A DNA stretch of 64,000 nucleotides from Sphingomonas melonis (GCF_013409985.1 NZ_JACCBY010000001.1:186001-250000); one strand, 5' to 3'. Positions 42,248 to 52,622 are shown, counted from the first letter of the stretch. Program-made: numbers and translations. Notes: generated by a model from the letters alone, not told the origin.

Positions 42248-43021
42248 ATGAGCGACTCGTCCGCCCTGATCGCCCGTCTGCGGCGCATTGCCGCCGGCGA
42301 CGGTGCCATGCAAGCCGTCGCGGCACCGGTCGACGGGTGGCTGGCGCAGGGGCTCACCAAGGCGCAACTGCATGAAATCTATGCGGTCGAAGAGGGCGAT
42401 GGGCCGAGTGGCGCGGGATTCGGCATCGCCGTGTCGCTGGCCGCGGGGGCGCTGCCGCTGCTGTGGCTGCGGACCGAGGCGTGCGAACGGTCGCAGGGGC
42501 GGCTGCATGCATCCGGACTGATCGAACTCGGCCTGTCCGCCGATTCGCTGGTGCTGGCGATCGTCGCCGACGAATCGGCGCTGCTGCGCGCCGCGGCGGA
42601 TGCGGCGCGCTGTCCGGGGCTGGGGACGGTGCTGGTCGAGAGCGTCGGCCGCGCGCCCGGGTTCGACCTCACTGCGACGCGGCGGCTGATGCTGGCCGCC
42701 GAATCGTCGGGCGTCACCGTGCTGTCGCTGCGGATCGGCGCCGAACCGACCGCGAGCGCGGCGGCGACGCGCTGGGGCGTAGCGGCGGTGCCGTCGACCG
42801 CGCTCGATCAGGGGGCGGGCGAGGGCGCGCCGGGCTTCGCCGCCTTCGATGTCGAATGTCTGCGCCGGCGCGGCGGCCCCGCGGGGCAGCGCTGGCGCGT
42901 GGAGTGGGATCGTGATGCCAAAAGTTTTCGTGGAGCGTCGCTATCTGGCGCTGGTCTTTCCGTGGCTCCCGGTCGAGCGGCTGCGCGCCACCCGGCCGCA
43001 CCTGTTCGCCGGACGGGGTGA
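42248..43021 (+). CDS. imuA: ImuA, RecA-like SOS mutagenesis protein
   Basis: A 257-residue protein. Q-G-L-T-K-A-Q-L-H-E-I-Y-A near residue 34 and G-F-G-I-A-V-S-L-A-A-G-A-L-P-L-L-W-L are ImuA features. L-G-T-V-L-V-E-S, S-S-G-V-T-V-L-S-L-R and A-A-T-R-W-G-V follow the RecA-like core without an obvious intact Walker A. ImuA works with ImuB and DnaE2 in damage-induced mutagenesis. It is first in the cassette, behind a LexA box, and its last 107 bp overlap the imuB start in another frame. Confidence 0.92.
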   Translation: MSDSSALIARLRRIAAGDGAMQAVAAPVDGWLAQGLTKAQLHEIYAVEEGDGPSGAGFGIAVSLAAGALPLLWLRTEACERSQGRLHASGLIELGLSADSLVLAIVADESALLRAAADAARCPGLGTVLVESVGRAPGFDLTATRRLMLAAESSGVTVLSLRIGAEPTASAAATRWGVAAVPSTALDQGAGEGAPGFAAFDVECLRRRGGPAGQRWRVEWDRDAKSFRGASLSGAGLSVAPGRAAARHPAAPVRRTG

Positions 43022-44483
43022 GACGCCGGTCGCCTTCGTCGAGACGATCGGCAATGCGGTGCGGCTAACGGCGACCGATCTCGCCGCGGCGCGCGCTGGG
43101 CTGGAGCCGGGGCTGAGCCTCGCCGATGCGCGTGCGCGGGTGCCCGAACTCGAGGTGTTCCCCGCCGATGCGCATGCCGACATGGACTGGCTCGAACGGC
43201 TGGCGGATGGCTGCACCCGCTACAGCCCGACGGTGGCGCTGATGCCGCCCGATGCTTTGGTGATCGATATCGCCGGCTGCGCGCATGCCTTCGACGGCGA
43301 GCGCGCGCTGGCGGCGGATGTCGAGGCGCGGATGGCGCGACGCGGCATCCTGGCGCGCCACGCCTTCGGCGACACGCCCGAGATCGCGCGGGCGCTCGCG
43401 CGCTATGCCGGTGCGCCGGCGCCCGACGAGACGCGCGCGGTCAAGCGGCTGCCGGTGGCGGCGCTGGAGCTGGATGCGGATGTGACGGTGGCGCTGACCC
43501 GCGCCGGGCTCAAGACGGTGGGCGAGGTGATGGCGCGGCCGCTGGCGGGGATCGCCGCGCGCTTCGGCGAGGAGGCGGCGACCGCGGTGCGGCGGCTGGC
43601 GGGCGACTACAAGGCGCCGGTCAAGGCGCGGGTGCGGGTCGCGCCGATCGCGGTCGAGCGCCGCTTCGCCGAGCCGATCGCGCGCACCGATTACGCGCTG
43701 GAGGTGCTCGAGGATCTGGCGGCGGAGGCGGCCGGCACGCTTGCCGAGCGGCATCAGGGCGGGCGGAGGTGGGAGGCGCGGCTGTTTCGCGCCGACGGCC
43801 ATATCCAGTCGCTGCGCGTCGAGACCGGGCAGCCGACGCGCGATGTCGCCCTGCTGATGCGCCTGTTCGCCGAGCGGATCGACAGCCTTTCCGATCCGCT
43901 CGATCCCGGCTTCGGCTACGATCTGGTGCGGCTCGACGTGGCGCTCGCCGAGCGGCTCGACGCGGCGCAATTGCGGCTGGAGGGCGGTGCGGCGACGCGT
44001 GAGACGGGCGCGGGCGAAGGGCAGGTCGCGCAACTCGTCGACCAGCTTTCGACGCGGCTGGGGCGCGGCCGGGTGCGGCGGTTCGGATCGCGCGACAGCC
44101 ATATCCCCGAACAGGCCGAGCTGATGCTGCCCGCCACCGCCGACGCGCCGGCAAGCGCCTGGCCGGCGACCGAGGCGGGCGAGCCGCCGCTGCGCCCGAT
44201 CTATCTGTTCGATCCGCCGCAGTTGATCGAGAGCGTGATGGCCGAGGTGCCGGACGGCCCGCCGCACCGCTTCCGCTGGCGACGGCGCGTCCATGAGGTG
44301 GCGCGCTCGGAAGGGCCGGAGCGAATCGCCGGCGAATGGTGGCGCCGCCACGACGCCGCGATCCCGACGCGCGATTATTACCGCGTCGAGGACCGCCGCG
44401 GCCGCCGCTTCTGGATCTTCCGCCACGGGATGCACGACGAACAGGCGCATCCGCGCTGGTATCTGCACGGGCTGTTCGCGTGA
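42915..44483 (+). CDS. imuB: ImuB, Y-family polymerase-like mutagenesis protein
   Basis: A 522-residue protein starting M-P-K-V-F-V-E-R-R-Y-L-A-L-V-F-P-W-L-P. The catalytic acidic residues of true Y-family polymerases are absent at the N-terminal palm (A-L-V-F-P-W-L instead of D-x-D), as expected for ImuB, which scaffolds DnaE2 and the beta clamp. A helix-hairpin-helix region T-R-A-G-L-K-T-V-G-E-V lies near residue 195. The ATG at 42915 fits the family start; an in-frame start at 42849 would extend the overlap with imuA. Spacing to dnaE2 is 22 bp. Confidence 0.92.
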   Translation: MPKVFVERRYLALVFPWLPVERLRATRPHLFAGRGETPVAFVETIGNAVRLTATDLAAARAGLEPGLSLADARARVPELEVFPADAHADMDWLERLADGCTRYSPTVALMPPDALVIDIAGCAHAFDGERALAADVEARMARRGILARHAFGDTPEIARALARYAGAPAPDETRAVKRLPVAALELDADVTVALTRAGLKTVGEVMARPLAGIAARFGEEAATAVRRLAGDYKAPVKARVRVAPIAVERRFAEPIARTDYALEVLEDLAAEAAGTLAERHQGGRRWEARLFRADGHIQSLRVETGQPTRDVALLMRLFAERIDSLSDPLDPGFGYDLVRLDVALAERLDAAQLRLEGGAATRETGAGEGQVAQLVDQLSTRLGRGRVRRFGSRDSHIPEQAELMLPATADAPASAWPATEAGEPPLRPIYLFDPPQLIESVMAEVPDGPPHRFRWRRRVHEVARSEGPERIAGEWWRRHDAAIPTRDYYRVEDRRGRRFWIFRHGMHDEQAHPRWYLHGLFA

Positions 44484-44505
44484 CTATGCGCGACGGCGAT
44501 CGCGC

Positions 44506-47500
44506 ATGACCGCGTTCGCCGACCTCGTCGCGGCGACCAATTTCTCATTCCTCGACGGCGCGAGCCACGGCGAGGACATGATCGCGCAGGCGATCGCGCT
44601 GGGTCATGCCGGCATCGGTATCGCCGACCGCAACACCGTTGCAGGGGTCGTCCGCGCCCATAAGGCGCTACGGTTGGCGCGCGAGCGCGCGGTGGAGGGG
44701 GGCTTTCCCGATATCGACTTCAAGCTGGCGGTCGGTGCGCGCCTCGTCTTCGCCGACGGCACGCCCGATATCGTCGCCTATCCGCGCACCCGGCACGGCT
44801 GGGGGCGGCTGACGCGGCTGCTGACCACCGGCAATCTGCGCGCGCAGAAGGGCGATTGCATCCTCGGCTTCGGCGATCTGCTGCGCCATGGCGACGATCT
44901 GCTGCTGATCGTGCTCGCCGCGTCGAGCGCACGACCGGTGCAGCCGCGCGACGGCACGATGCTGCCACCGCCGCGCAGCGACCCGGGACTCGGCGAGACG
45001 CTGCGCCGATTGGTCGAGGCGGCGCCCGATCGCGTCTGGCTCGGGGTGACGATGCCGCGCTTGGGCCGCGATCGGCGGCGACTGCATCAGCAGGCGCGGT
45101 CCGCGCAGGCGGCGGGCGTGCCGTTGCTCGCGACACCGACGCGCTCTATGCCGAACCCGGTGACCGGCCGCTGCACGATGTGCTGACCTGTATCCGGCTC
45201 GGGACGACGATTCGCGGCGCCGGGCGGCGGCTCGCCGCCAACGCCGAACGCCATCTCAAGACCGGGACGGAGATGGCGCGGCTGTTCGCCGACATGCCGC
45301 AGGCGGTGGCGGAGAGTCTGCGCCTTCTCGACCGGATCGAATTCGCGCTGACCGATCTCGCCTATGAATATCCGCACGAGCCGGTGCCGATCGGCTGGGA
45401 CGCGCAGGGCTGGCTCGAACACATCACCTATGAAGCGGCGCGCCAGCGCTTTCCCGAGGGCATTCCTGATCGGCTGCAGGCGCTGCTGAAAGAAGAACTG
45501 CCGCTGATCGCCGAGCGTCGCTACGCTTATTATTTCCTCACCGTCCACGACATCGTTCGCTTCGCGCGCAAGGAGTGCGATCCGCCGATCCTGTGCCAGG
45601 GGCGCGGGTCGGCGGCCAATTCGGCGGTCTGCTGGCTGCTCGGCGTCACCTCGGTCGATCCGATGCGCTACGACCTGTTGTTCTCGCGCTTCGTCTCCGC
45701 CGAGCGCGACGAGCCACCCGATATCGACGTGGATTTCGAGCACGAGCGGCGCGAGGAGGTGATGCAATATATCTACCGCCGCTACGGCCGGCATCGTGCG
45801 GCGATCGCGGCGACCGTCATCCATTATCGGCCGCGCAGCGCGGTGCGCGAGGCGGGCAAGGCGCTCGGCCTGTCGGAGGATGTGACGCAGCGGCTGACCA
45901 GCACCGTCTGGGGCAGTTTCTCCGACCGGTTCGAACCGCGACGGTTCGACGAGACCGGCTTCAGCCTCGCCAACCCGGAGATCGCGCGGCTGCGCGAGAC
46001 GGTCGACAGATTGCTGAAATTTCCCCGCCATCTGTCGCAGCATGTCGGTGGCTATGTGCTGACCCAGGGGCGATTGGACGAGACGGTGCCGATCCACAAT
46101 GCCGCGATGGAGGACCGCACCTTCATCGAATGGGACAAGGACGATATCGACGAACTGAAGATCATGAAGGTCGATATCCTCGCGCTCGGCATGCTGACCT
46201 GCATCCGCAAGGCGTTCGACCTGATGGAACGCCATGGTCTTGGCAGCCACGATCTCGATACGATCGCCGTCGACGAGGATGCGCGCGTCTACGACATGCT
46301 CTGCAAAGGCGACAGCATTGGCGTGTTCCAGGTGGAGAGCCGGGCGCAGATCAACATGCTGCCGCGGCTGCGCCCGCGAAAATTGTACGATCTGGTGGTG
46401 CAGGTGGCGATCGTCCGGCCGGGGCCGATCGAGGGCGACATGGTCCATCCCTATCTGCGTCGCCGCGCCGGCAAGGAGGTGGCGGAATTTCCCTCGCCCG
46501 ATCCCGAGTACGGCCCTCCCGACGAGCTGCGCAACCTGCTGCGCGAGACCTATGGCGTGCCGCTGTTCCAGGAACAGGCGATGAAGCTCGCGATCGTCGC
46601 CGCGAAGTTCACGCCGGGCGAGGCGAACCAGTTGCGCCGGGCGATGGCGACCTTCCGCAAGGTCGGCGGGATGGAGAATTTCGAGGAAAAGCTGATCGGC
46701 GGCATGGTCCGCCGCGGCTATGCCCGCGATTTCGCGGAGCGCTGCTACAAGCAGATCGAGGGGTTCGGCAGCTATGGCTTTCCCGAGAGCCATGCGCTGT
46801 CGTTCGCGCGGCTGGTCTATGTGTCGTCGTGGATCAAATGCTTTCACCCGGCGGTGTTCGGTTGTGCGATCCTCAATTCGCAACCGATGGGTTTCTATGC
46901 GCCCGCGCAATTGGTGCAGGATGCGCGCGCGCATGACGTCGTCGTGCGGCCGATCGACGTCAACGCCAGCGTCTGGGACAATGCGCTCGAGCGGATGGAC
47001 GATGCCGGGCTCGCGATCCGGCTCGGGTTCCGCCAGATCGATGGCTTTCGCAAGGATTGGGCGGAGCATCTCGTCGCCGCGCGCGGCGCGGGGCCGTTCG
47101 CCAATGTCGAGGCGGTGGCGGCGCGCGCCGGCCTGCCCAAGCGCGGGCTCAACCTGCTCGCCGATGCCGATGCCTTCGGGTCGATCGCGCTCGGCCGCCG
47201 CGATGCCCTGTGGGAGGTGCGGCGGACGCCGCCGAAGCAGCTCGCATTGTTCGCCGCCGCCGAGGCGCCGGAGCTGGGTGAGGAGGTCGATGCGCAGCTT
47301 CCCGCGATGCCGGCGAGCGAGGAGGTCGCGGCGGATTACCAGACGACGCGATTGTCGCTGAAGGACCATCCGATGCGCTTCCTGCGGCCGCTGTTCGCGG
47401 CCGAGGGGATCGTCTCCAGCGCGCAGGCGGGGCGGCTCAGGGACGGGCGGCGCGCGCGGATCGCCGGCGTGGTGCTGGTCCGCCAGCGGCCGGGCAAGGG

Positions 47501-47840
47501 CAATGCGATCTTCGTGACGATCGAGGACGAGACCGGCATCACCAACGCGCTGATGTGGGCGCGCGATTTCGAGGCCAACCGGCGCGCGGTGATGGCGGCG
47601 CGGCTGCTGGTGCTCGAAGGCGTGATCCAGCGCAGCGAGGAAGGCGTGATCCATCTGATGACGGTGAAGGCGTACGATCGCAGCGCCGAACTGCGACGGC
47701 TGTCGTCGGATTACAGCGCCGAGACGCCGCTGCTGCCGGTCGACGAGGTGATCCGGCCCAAGCCGACGATGAGCCGCGACCCGCGCGGCCAGCATCCGCG
47801 CGACGTGCGCATCATGCCGCCGTCACGCGATTTCCATTGA
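44506..47840 (+). pseudogene. dnaE2: Error-prone DNA polymerase DnaE2, interrupted by an apparent frameshift near 45133-45138
   Basis: The PHP-domain N-terminus starts M-T-A-F-A-D-L-V-A-A-T-N-F-S-F-L-D-G-A-S-H at 44506 and stays open to a stop at 45186. From 45138 the homology continues in another frame: D-A-L-Y-A-E-P-G-D-R-P-L-H-D-V-L-T, then the polymerase core with P-D-I-D-V-D-F-E-H-E-R-R (catalytic aspartates), a helix-hairpin-helix and an OB fold, ending S-R-D-F-H. Joined, the protein would be about 1111 residues, normal for DnaE2. Loss of one base around GCGACACCGAC explains it. Either the gene is broken or the base call is wrong. It is third in the SOS cassette. Confidence 0.85.
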
Positions 47841-47863
47841 GGAGGGCGAAGAACCAACCCAAA

Positions 47864-47932
47864 CCGTTCGTGCTGAGCCTGTCGAAGCACGGTCGGGTCT
47901 TACCTGCCCTTCGACAAGCTCAGGGCTAACGG
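47864..47932. repeat. Second inverted pair of the CTTCGAC-GCTCAG repeat
   Basis: CGTTCGTGCTGAGC-CTGTCGAAG (47864-47892) and CTTCGACAAGCTCAGGGC-TAACGG (47908-47932) are the same unit as at 941-1018 but with the two arms in the opposite order. It lies between the convergent dnaE2 and tyrC ends. Confidence 0.75.
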
Positions 47933-47947
47933 TGGAGATGGGCGATC

Positions 47948-48853
47948 CTAATGGCTGCGCCCGAAGTCCGGCTTGGCGTCGTCCTGGCCCTGTTCGATGA
48001 TCGAGCGGCGGATCGCGCGGGTGCGGGTGAACAGGTCGAACAACTGGTCGCCGTCGCCCCAGCGGATCGCCCGCTGGAGCATCGTCACATCCTCGGTCAG
48101 CCGCTGGAGGATCTCCAGCACCGCCTCGCGATTGTTGAGGAAGACGTCGCGCCACATCACCGGATCGGACGCGGCGATGCGCGTGAAGTCGCGGAAGCCA
48201 CCCGCGGAGAATTTGATGACCTCGCTCTGCGTCACCTCTTCGAGATCGCTGGCGGTGCCGACGATCGAATAGGCGATGAGATGCGGCACATGGCTGGTCA
48301 CCGCGAGCACGAGGTCGTGGTGGCGCGGCGTCATGATCTCGACCTGCGCGCCGAGCGCTTCCCAAAAGGCGCGCAGCCGCGCGACGGGCGCCTCGGCCGT
48401 GCCCTCTTCGGGGGTGAGGATGCACCAGCGGCCGCGGAACAGCGTCGCGAAGCCCGCCTCCGGGCCGCTATGTTCGGTGCCGGCGACGGGATGGCCGGGA
48501 ACGATCGTCGCGTCGGGCAGCACCGCGCGCAGCGCCGCGAGCACGCTCGCCTTCGAGCCGCCGACATCGCTGACGATCGCCTCGGCGGGCAGATCGTCGG
48601 CGAACTCCGCCGCCACCGCGCCCATCGCGCCGACCGGCACGCACAGCATGACGAGATCGGCATCGATCACCGCCGCGCCGGCGCTGTCGGCGATATCGTC
48701 CGCCAGCGCGATCCGCTCCGCGATCGCGCGCACCTCGGGATCGGCGTCATAGCCGGTGATCCGCACCGTCGGCATCGCCTGCCGCACCGCGCGCGCGACC
48801 GACGAGCCGATCAGCCCGAGCCCGACGATCGTCACGCGCGCGAACGGCAGCAT
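47948..48853 (-). CDS. tyrC: Prephenate/arogenate dehydrogenase
   Basis: A 301-residue NAD(P)-dependent dehydrogenase. V-T-I-V-G-L-G-L-I-G-S-S-V-A-R-A is at residues 7-22, then D-V-G-G-S-K and G-H-P-V-A-G-T-E-H-S-G-P carry the substrate-binding histidines, and S-H-V-P-H-L-I-A-Y is the catalytic helix. It makes tyrosine from prephenate or arogenate. Its ATG shares one base with the hisC stop (TGATG); HisC-type aminotransferases often act in tyrosine and phenylalanine synthesis, so the pairing makes sense. Confidence 0.93.
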   Translation of the reverse strand: MLPFARVTIVGLGLIGSSVARAVRQAMPTVRITGYDADPEVRAIAERIALADDIADSAGAAVIDADLVMLCVPVGAMGAVAAEFADDLPAEAIVSDVGGSKASVLAALRAVLPDATIVPGHPVAGTEHSGPEAGFATLFRGRWCILTPEEGTAEAPVARLRAFWEALGAQVEIMTPRHHDLVLAVTSHVPHLIAYSIVGTASDLEEVTQSEVIKFSAGGFRDFTRIAASDPVMWRDVFLNNREAVLEILQRLTEDVTMLQRAIRWGDGDQLFDLFTRTRAIRRSIIEQGQDDAKPDFGRSH

Positions 48854-49944
48854 CAGGCGCGCTCGGTCTCGGCGCGCAGCACCGCGACGACATCGCGCAT
48901 CTCCGCTTCGGTGCCGATCGTGATCCGCAACGCCTGCGGCAGGCCCTGGCCGGGCAGCCAGCGCGTCGCATAGCCTGCCGTCATCAGCGCCTTGTAGGCG
49001 TCCTCGGCGGTCAGCAGCCTTTCGAACAGCACCAGCACGAAATTGGCCTTGCTCGGCACCGCGCGCAGCCCGGGCAGCGCATCGACCTGCTCACTGAACC
49101 AGGCGCGCCATTCGCGATTGTGGCTGCGGCTGCATTCGACGAAGCCGGCGTCGCCCAGCGCGGCGATCGCCGCGGCCTGCGCGCCGATGCTGAACGCGAA
49201 GGGCGCGCGGATGCGGTGCATCGCGTTGATGATCTCGGGCGAGGCATAGCCCCAGCCGACCCGCTCCGACGCGAGCCCGAAGATCTTCGAGAAGGTGCGC
49301 GTCACCAGCACGTTGGACGCGGTTCGCGCCAGCTCCAGCCCGCCGTCGTCGTCTTCGGGGTCGAGATATTCGGTGTACGCCTGATCGAGCACCAGCAGCA
49401 CCGATTCCGGCAGGCCGGCATGCAGCCGCGCGATCTCGTCCTTCGTGCTGTAGGTGCCGGTCGGGTTGTTGGGGTTGGCGACGAACACGATCTTGGTCTT
49501 CTCGGTCACCGCGGCGAGGATCGCGTCGACGTCGGTCGCATAGTCGCGGTCGGGCACCACGACCGGGATCGCGCCGACCCGCCGCGTCGCGATCTCATAG
49601 ACCGCGAAGCCGTAGCGGACGTGGATGATCTCGTCGCCCGGCCCGGCGAAGGTGCCGGCGGCGAGGTGGAGCACCTCGTCCGAGCCGGTGCCATAGATCA
49701 GCCGCTCCGCCTCGACGCCGTAATGCGCGGCGAGCGCGGCGCGCAGGTCGATCGCGGCGGCATCGGGGTAGCGTTCGAGATGGTCGGCGGCGTCGCGATA
49801 GGCGGCGCGTGCCGGCTCGGGCGTGCCGAACGGATTCTCGTTCGACGACAGCTTGACGACCTTGCGGCCATCCTCGCTGGTGGCGCGGCCGGGGACATAG
49901 GGCGCGATGCCCAGGATCCAGGATTTGGGGGCGGGTGCGGTCAT
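48853..49944 (-). CDS. hisC: Histidinol-phosphate aminotransferase
   Basis: A 363-residue fold-type I PLP enzyme. L-S-S-N-E-N-P-F-G-T-P (about residues 34-44), F-V-A-N-P-N-N-P-T-G-T, D-Q-A-Y-T-E-Y and the PLP lysine in R-T-F-S-K-I-F-G-L-A-S-E-R-V-G-W-G are HisC motifs. It transaminates imidazole-acetol phosphate and, in many proteobacteria, aromatic keto acids. The ATG at 49944 gives the usual N-terminus; the in-frame start at 50046 would overlap metX by 44 bp. It diverges from metX. Confidence 0.95.
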   Translation of the reverse strand: MTAPAPKSWILGIAPYVPGRATSEDGRKVVKLSSNENPFGTPEPARAAYRDAADHLERYPDAAAIDLRAALAAHYGVEAERLIYGTGSDEVLHLAAGTFAGPGDEIIHVRYGFAVYEIATRRVGAIPVVVPDRDYATDVDAILAAVTEKTKIVFVANPNNPTGTYSTKDEIARLHAGLPESVLLVLDQAYTEYLDPEDDDGGLELARTASNVLVTRTFSKIFGLASERVGWGYASPEIINAMHRIRAPFAFSIGAQAAAIAALGDAGFVECSRSHNREWRAWFSEQVDALPGLRAVPSKANFVLVLFERLLTAEDAYKALMTAGYATRWLPGQGLPQALRITIGTEAEMRDVVAVLRAETERA

Positions 49945-50005
49945 GCGCACGGCCTTAGCGGGCGCGTGCTTGCGTTGACAAGAAGAGCGCCGTAGCGACC
50001 CGGTG

Positions 50006-51121
50006 ATGACCGGGGACGACCGTTTCGGATGCAACCGCCACGTCACGCTGCCCGGGCCGCTGCGCCTCGACGGCGGCGTGCTGCTGTCGCCGGTCGAGAT
50101 CGCCTATGAAACCTATGGCAGCCTCGCTTCCGATGGCGGCAATGCGATCCTCGTCTGCCATGCGCTGACCGGCGACCAGCACGTCGCCTCGACGCATCCG
50201 CGCACCGGCAAGCCGGGCTGGTGGACGCGGATGATCGGGCCCGGCAAGCCGATCGATCCGGCGCGCGACTTCGTCATCTGCGCCAATGTCCTGGGCAGCT
50301 GCATGGGCTCGTCCGGCCCCGCGAGCGTCAATCCGGCGACGGGGCGGCCGTGGGGGATGGCCTTCCCGGTCATCACGATCCGCGACATGGTGCGCGCGCA
50401 GGCGATGCTGCTCGACCATCTCGGCGTCGGCCGGCTGAAGGCGATCGTCGGCGGCTCGATGGGCGGCATGCAGGCGCTGAGCTGGACCGCGACCTTCCCC
50501 GAGCGGATCGATGCGGCGGTGATCATCGCCTCGACCGCGCGTCACACCGCGCAGAACATCGCGTTCCACGAGGTCGGGCGGCAGGCGATCATGGCCGATC
50601 CCAATTGGCAAAGCGGCGATTATTACGGCGGCGAACCGCCCGCGGCGGGCCTCGCGGTGGCGCGGATGGCGGCGCACATCACCTATCTGTCCGAGGCCGG
50701 ACTCACCGAGAAGTTCGGCCGTCGTTTGCAGGCGCGCGAGGCGAAGAGCTTCGGCTTCGACGCGGATTTCCAGGTGGAGAGCTATCTGCGCCACCAGGGC
50801 CTGAGCTTCGTCGACCGGTTCGACGCCAACAGCTATCTCTACATCACCCGTGCGATGGACTATTTCGACCTTGCCGAGGAACATGGCGGGCTGCTCGCCA
50901 ACGCCTTCCGCGCCAGCCGCGCGCGCTTCTGTCTGGTCAGTTTCGACACCGACTGGCTCTATCCGACGGTGGAGTCGCGCAACATCGTGCAGGCGCTGAA
51001 TGCCGCCGGTGCACCGGTCAGCTTCGTCGAACTCTCGAGCCCCTATGGCCATGACGCCTTCCTGCTCGACGCGCCCGAGATGAACCGCGTGGTCGACGGC
51101 TTCCTGCGGGGCGGACGATGA
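50006..51121 (+). CDS. metX: Homoserine O-acetyltransferase (or succinyltransferase) MetX
   Basis: A 371-residue alpha/beta hydrolase. The oxyanion region is [10 protein letters not shown], the nucleophile is in G-G-S-M-G-G-M-Q-A, the aspartate in [10 protein letters not shown], and the histidine in Y-G-H-D-A-F-L. It activates homoserine for methionine synthesis. Acetyl versus succinyl specificity cannot be read with certainty. GTG 50003 is an alternative start. The stop overlaps the GNAT gene by 4 bp, and metW follows. No SAM-II-like leader fits into the 60 bp upstream. Confidence 0.95.
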   Translation: MTGDDRFGCNRHVTLPGPLRLDGGVLLSPVEIAYETYGSLASDGGNAILVCHALTGDQHVASTHPRTGKPGWWTRMIGPGKPIDPARDFVICANVLGSCMGSSGPASVNPATGRPWGMAFPVITIRDMVRAQAMLLDHLGVGRLKAIVGGSMGGMQALSWTATFPERIDAAVIIASTARHTAQNIAFHEVGRQAIMADPNWQSGDYYGGEPPAAGLAVARMAAHITYLSEAGLTEKFGRRLQAREAKSFGFDADFQVESYLRHQGLSFVDRFDANSYLYITRAMDYFDLAEEHGGLLANAFRASRARFCLVSFDTDWLYPTVESRNIVQALNAAGAPVSFVELSSPYGHDAFLLDAPEMNRVVDGFLRGGR

Positions 51122-51549
51122 TCGCGCTCGACGACGACAAGGCGCGGCTGGACGTGGCGCGCATCCATGGCTGGCTGGCATCGAGCTATTGGTCGCCGGG
51201 CATCGCGCGCGATCTGGTCGAGCGGGCGATCGCCGGCTCGCATTGCCTTGGCGCCTATCGTGATGGCGAGCAGGTCGGCTTCGCGCGTGCCATCACCGAT
51301 CACGCCACCTTCGCCTGGATCGCCGACGTCTGGGTCGATCAGGCGGTGCGCGGGCAGGGGCTGGGGCGTCGCATGGTCGGCTGGTTCGTCGATCATCCCG
51401 CCTTCGCCGGTATCCGCCGCATCGGTCTCGTCACCGCCGACGCGCATGGCGTCTATGCCAAGCTCGGCTTCCATGCGCCGCTGCGTCCCGATCGTTATAT
51501 GGAGCGGCTGTCACCCGAGGCGGCGGCGATGCTGCGGGACGCGCCATGA
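51118..51549 (+). CDS. GNAT family N-acetyltransferase
   Basis: A 143-residue single GNAT domain. [18 protein letters not shown] at about residues 64-81 is the acetyl-CoA pyrophosphate loop, and H-G-V-Y-A-K-L-G-F follows. The substrate is unknown. It lies between metX and metW with 4-bp overlaps on both sides, so it is made with them; a link to methionine metabolism is inference from position. Confidence 0.9.
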   Translation: MIALDDDKARLDVARIHGWLASSYWSPGIARDLVERAIAGSHCLGAYRDGEQVGFARAITDHATFAWIADVWVDQAVRGQGLGRRMVGWFVDHPAFAGIRRIGLVTADAHGVYAKLGFHAPLRPDRYMERLSPEAAAMLRDAP

Positions 51550-52133
51550 CGCTGCGCCCCGACCTGGCGGTGATCGCCGACCATGTCGCACCGGGGAGCC
51601 GCGTGCTCGACGTCGGCTGCGGCGATGGTGCGCTGATGGCGGCGCTCCGCGACACGCGCGGCTGCGATGCGCGCGGACTGGAGATCGATGCCGGCAACGT
51701 CGCCGCCGCGGTCGCGCGCGGCCTGTCGGTGATCCAGGGCGATGCCGATATCGATCTCGCCGGCTATCCCGACCAGAGTTTCGATTACGCGATCCTCAGC
51801 CAGACCTTGCAGACCGCGCGCGCGCCCGACGTGGTGCTCGACCAATTGCTGAGGATCGGGCGGCGCGCGTTCGTCAGTTTTCCCAATTTCGCGCAATGGC
51901 GGGTGCGCCTGTCGCTGCTGTGGGGCGGGCGGATGCCGGTGACGCGGCAATTGCCCGAACAATGGTATGACACGCCCAACATCCACCATGTCACGATCGA
52001 CGATTTCCGTGCCTTCCTGAAGCAGCGGGAGGTCGTGGTGGAGGGCGCCTGGTTCCTGTCCGGCGATCGGCAACGCAGTTCGGCGGCGGCGAATCTGCTC
52101 GCCCAGCATGCCGTGTTCCTGCTGCGGCGCTGA
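51546..52133 (+). CDS. metW: Methionine biosynthesis protein MetW
   Basis: A 195-residue methyltransferase-fold protein. V-L-D-V-G-C-G-D-G-A-L (residues 19-29) is SAM motif I, F-D-Y-A-I-L-S-Q-T-L-Q and S-F-P-N-F-A-Q-W-R-V-R are typical of MetW, and W-Y-D-T-P-N-I-H-H follows. MetW is needed with MetX in several proteobacteria, apparently as its partner rather than as a known methyltransferase. It is the last gene of metX-GNAT-metW. Confidence 0.94.
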   Translation: MTLRPDLAVIADHVAPGSRVLDVGCGDGALMAALRDTRGCDARGLEIDAGNVAAAVARGLSVIQGDADIDLAGYPDQSFDYAILSQTLQTARAPDVVLDQLLRIGRRAFVSFPNFAQWRVRLSLLWGGRMPVTRQLPEQWYDTPNIHHVTIDDFRAFLKQREVVVEGAWFLSGDRQRSSAAANLLAQHAVFLLRR

Positions 52134-52220
52134 ACACAGCATGTCGAATATCGACATTCTTATGGTAAACACCGGAACTATCCGCCCCAACGGCGGTTTG
52201 GCCTAGCCAAGCCAGGACGC

Positions 52221-52622
52221 ATGATGACCAAGACTGCCTTGATTGTTGAAGACGAGATTTTCGTAGCCTTGGACCTGGAGCGGATCCTGCTCGATGCTGG
52301 CTATAGCGTCGCAGCGATCGCCGCGGACAGCGCCAGCGCGATCGAGGCGGCACCCGGTTGCGGCTTCGCCTTCGTCGACGTCAATCTGCGCGACGGGCCG
52401 ACCGGCCCCGGCATCGCCGAGCGGATGGCGCGCGATTATGGCGTCAAGGTCGTGTTCGTCACCGCCAATCCGGCGCAGATCGATCGCGGCATGGACTGCG
52501 CGCTCGGCTATATCCGCAAGCCGTTCAGCGAAGCGGCGATCCTCGCGGCAGCCGCCTTTGCGACCGAGGGCGAGAAGCCCGCCAACGACGACATCGTCAT
52601 GCTCGGCGCCGATATCGCCTGA
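52221..52622 (+). CDS. Single-domain response regulator
   Basis: A 133-residue receiver domain alone. L-I-V-E-D-E (acidic pocket, residues 7-12), F-A-F-V-D-V-N-L-R-D (phosphorylated Asp near residue 54), F-V-T-A-N and the conserved lysine in Y-I-R-K-P-F-S are all present, so phosphorylation is expected. It has no output domain, so it probably works by protein contact. ATG 52224 is equally possible. It converges on the HWE-type kinase whose gene ends 47 bp away, a likely partner. Confidence 0.92.
   Translation: MMTKTALIVEDEIFVALDLERILLDAGYSVAAIAADSASAIEAAPGCGFAFVDVNLRDGPTGPGIAERMARDYGVKVVFVTANPAQIDRGMDCALGYIRKPFSEAAILAAAAFATEGEKPANDDIVMLGADIA

Noticed and set aside
45130..45140. Programmed -1 frameshifting in dnaE2
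   Set aside because: GCGACACCGACG is not a slippery X-XXY-YYZ heptamer and no downstream pseudoknot is evident; a base loss or sequencing error is simpler.
49945..50005. SAM-II riboswitch upstream of metX
   Set aside because: Only about 60 bp separate hisC and metX and the SAM-II pseudoknot sequence is not present.
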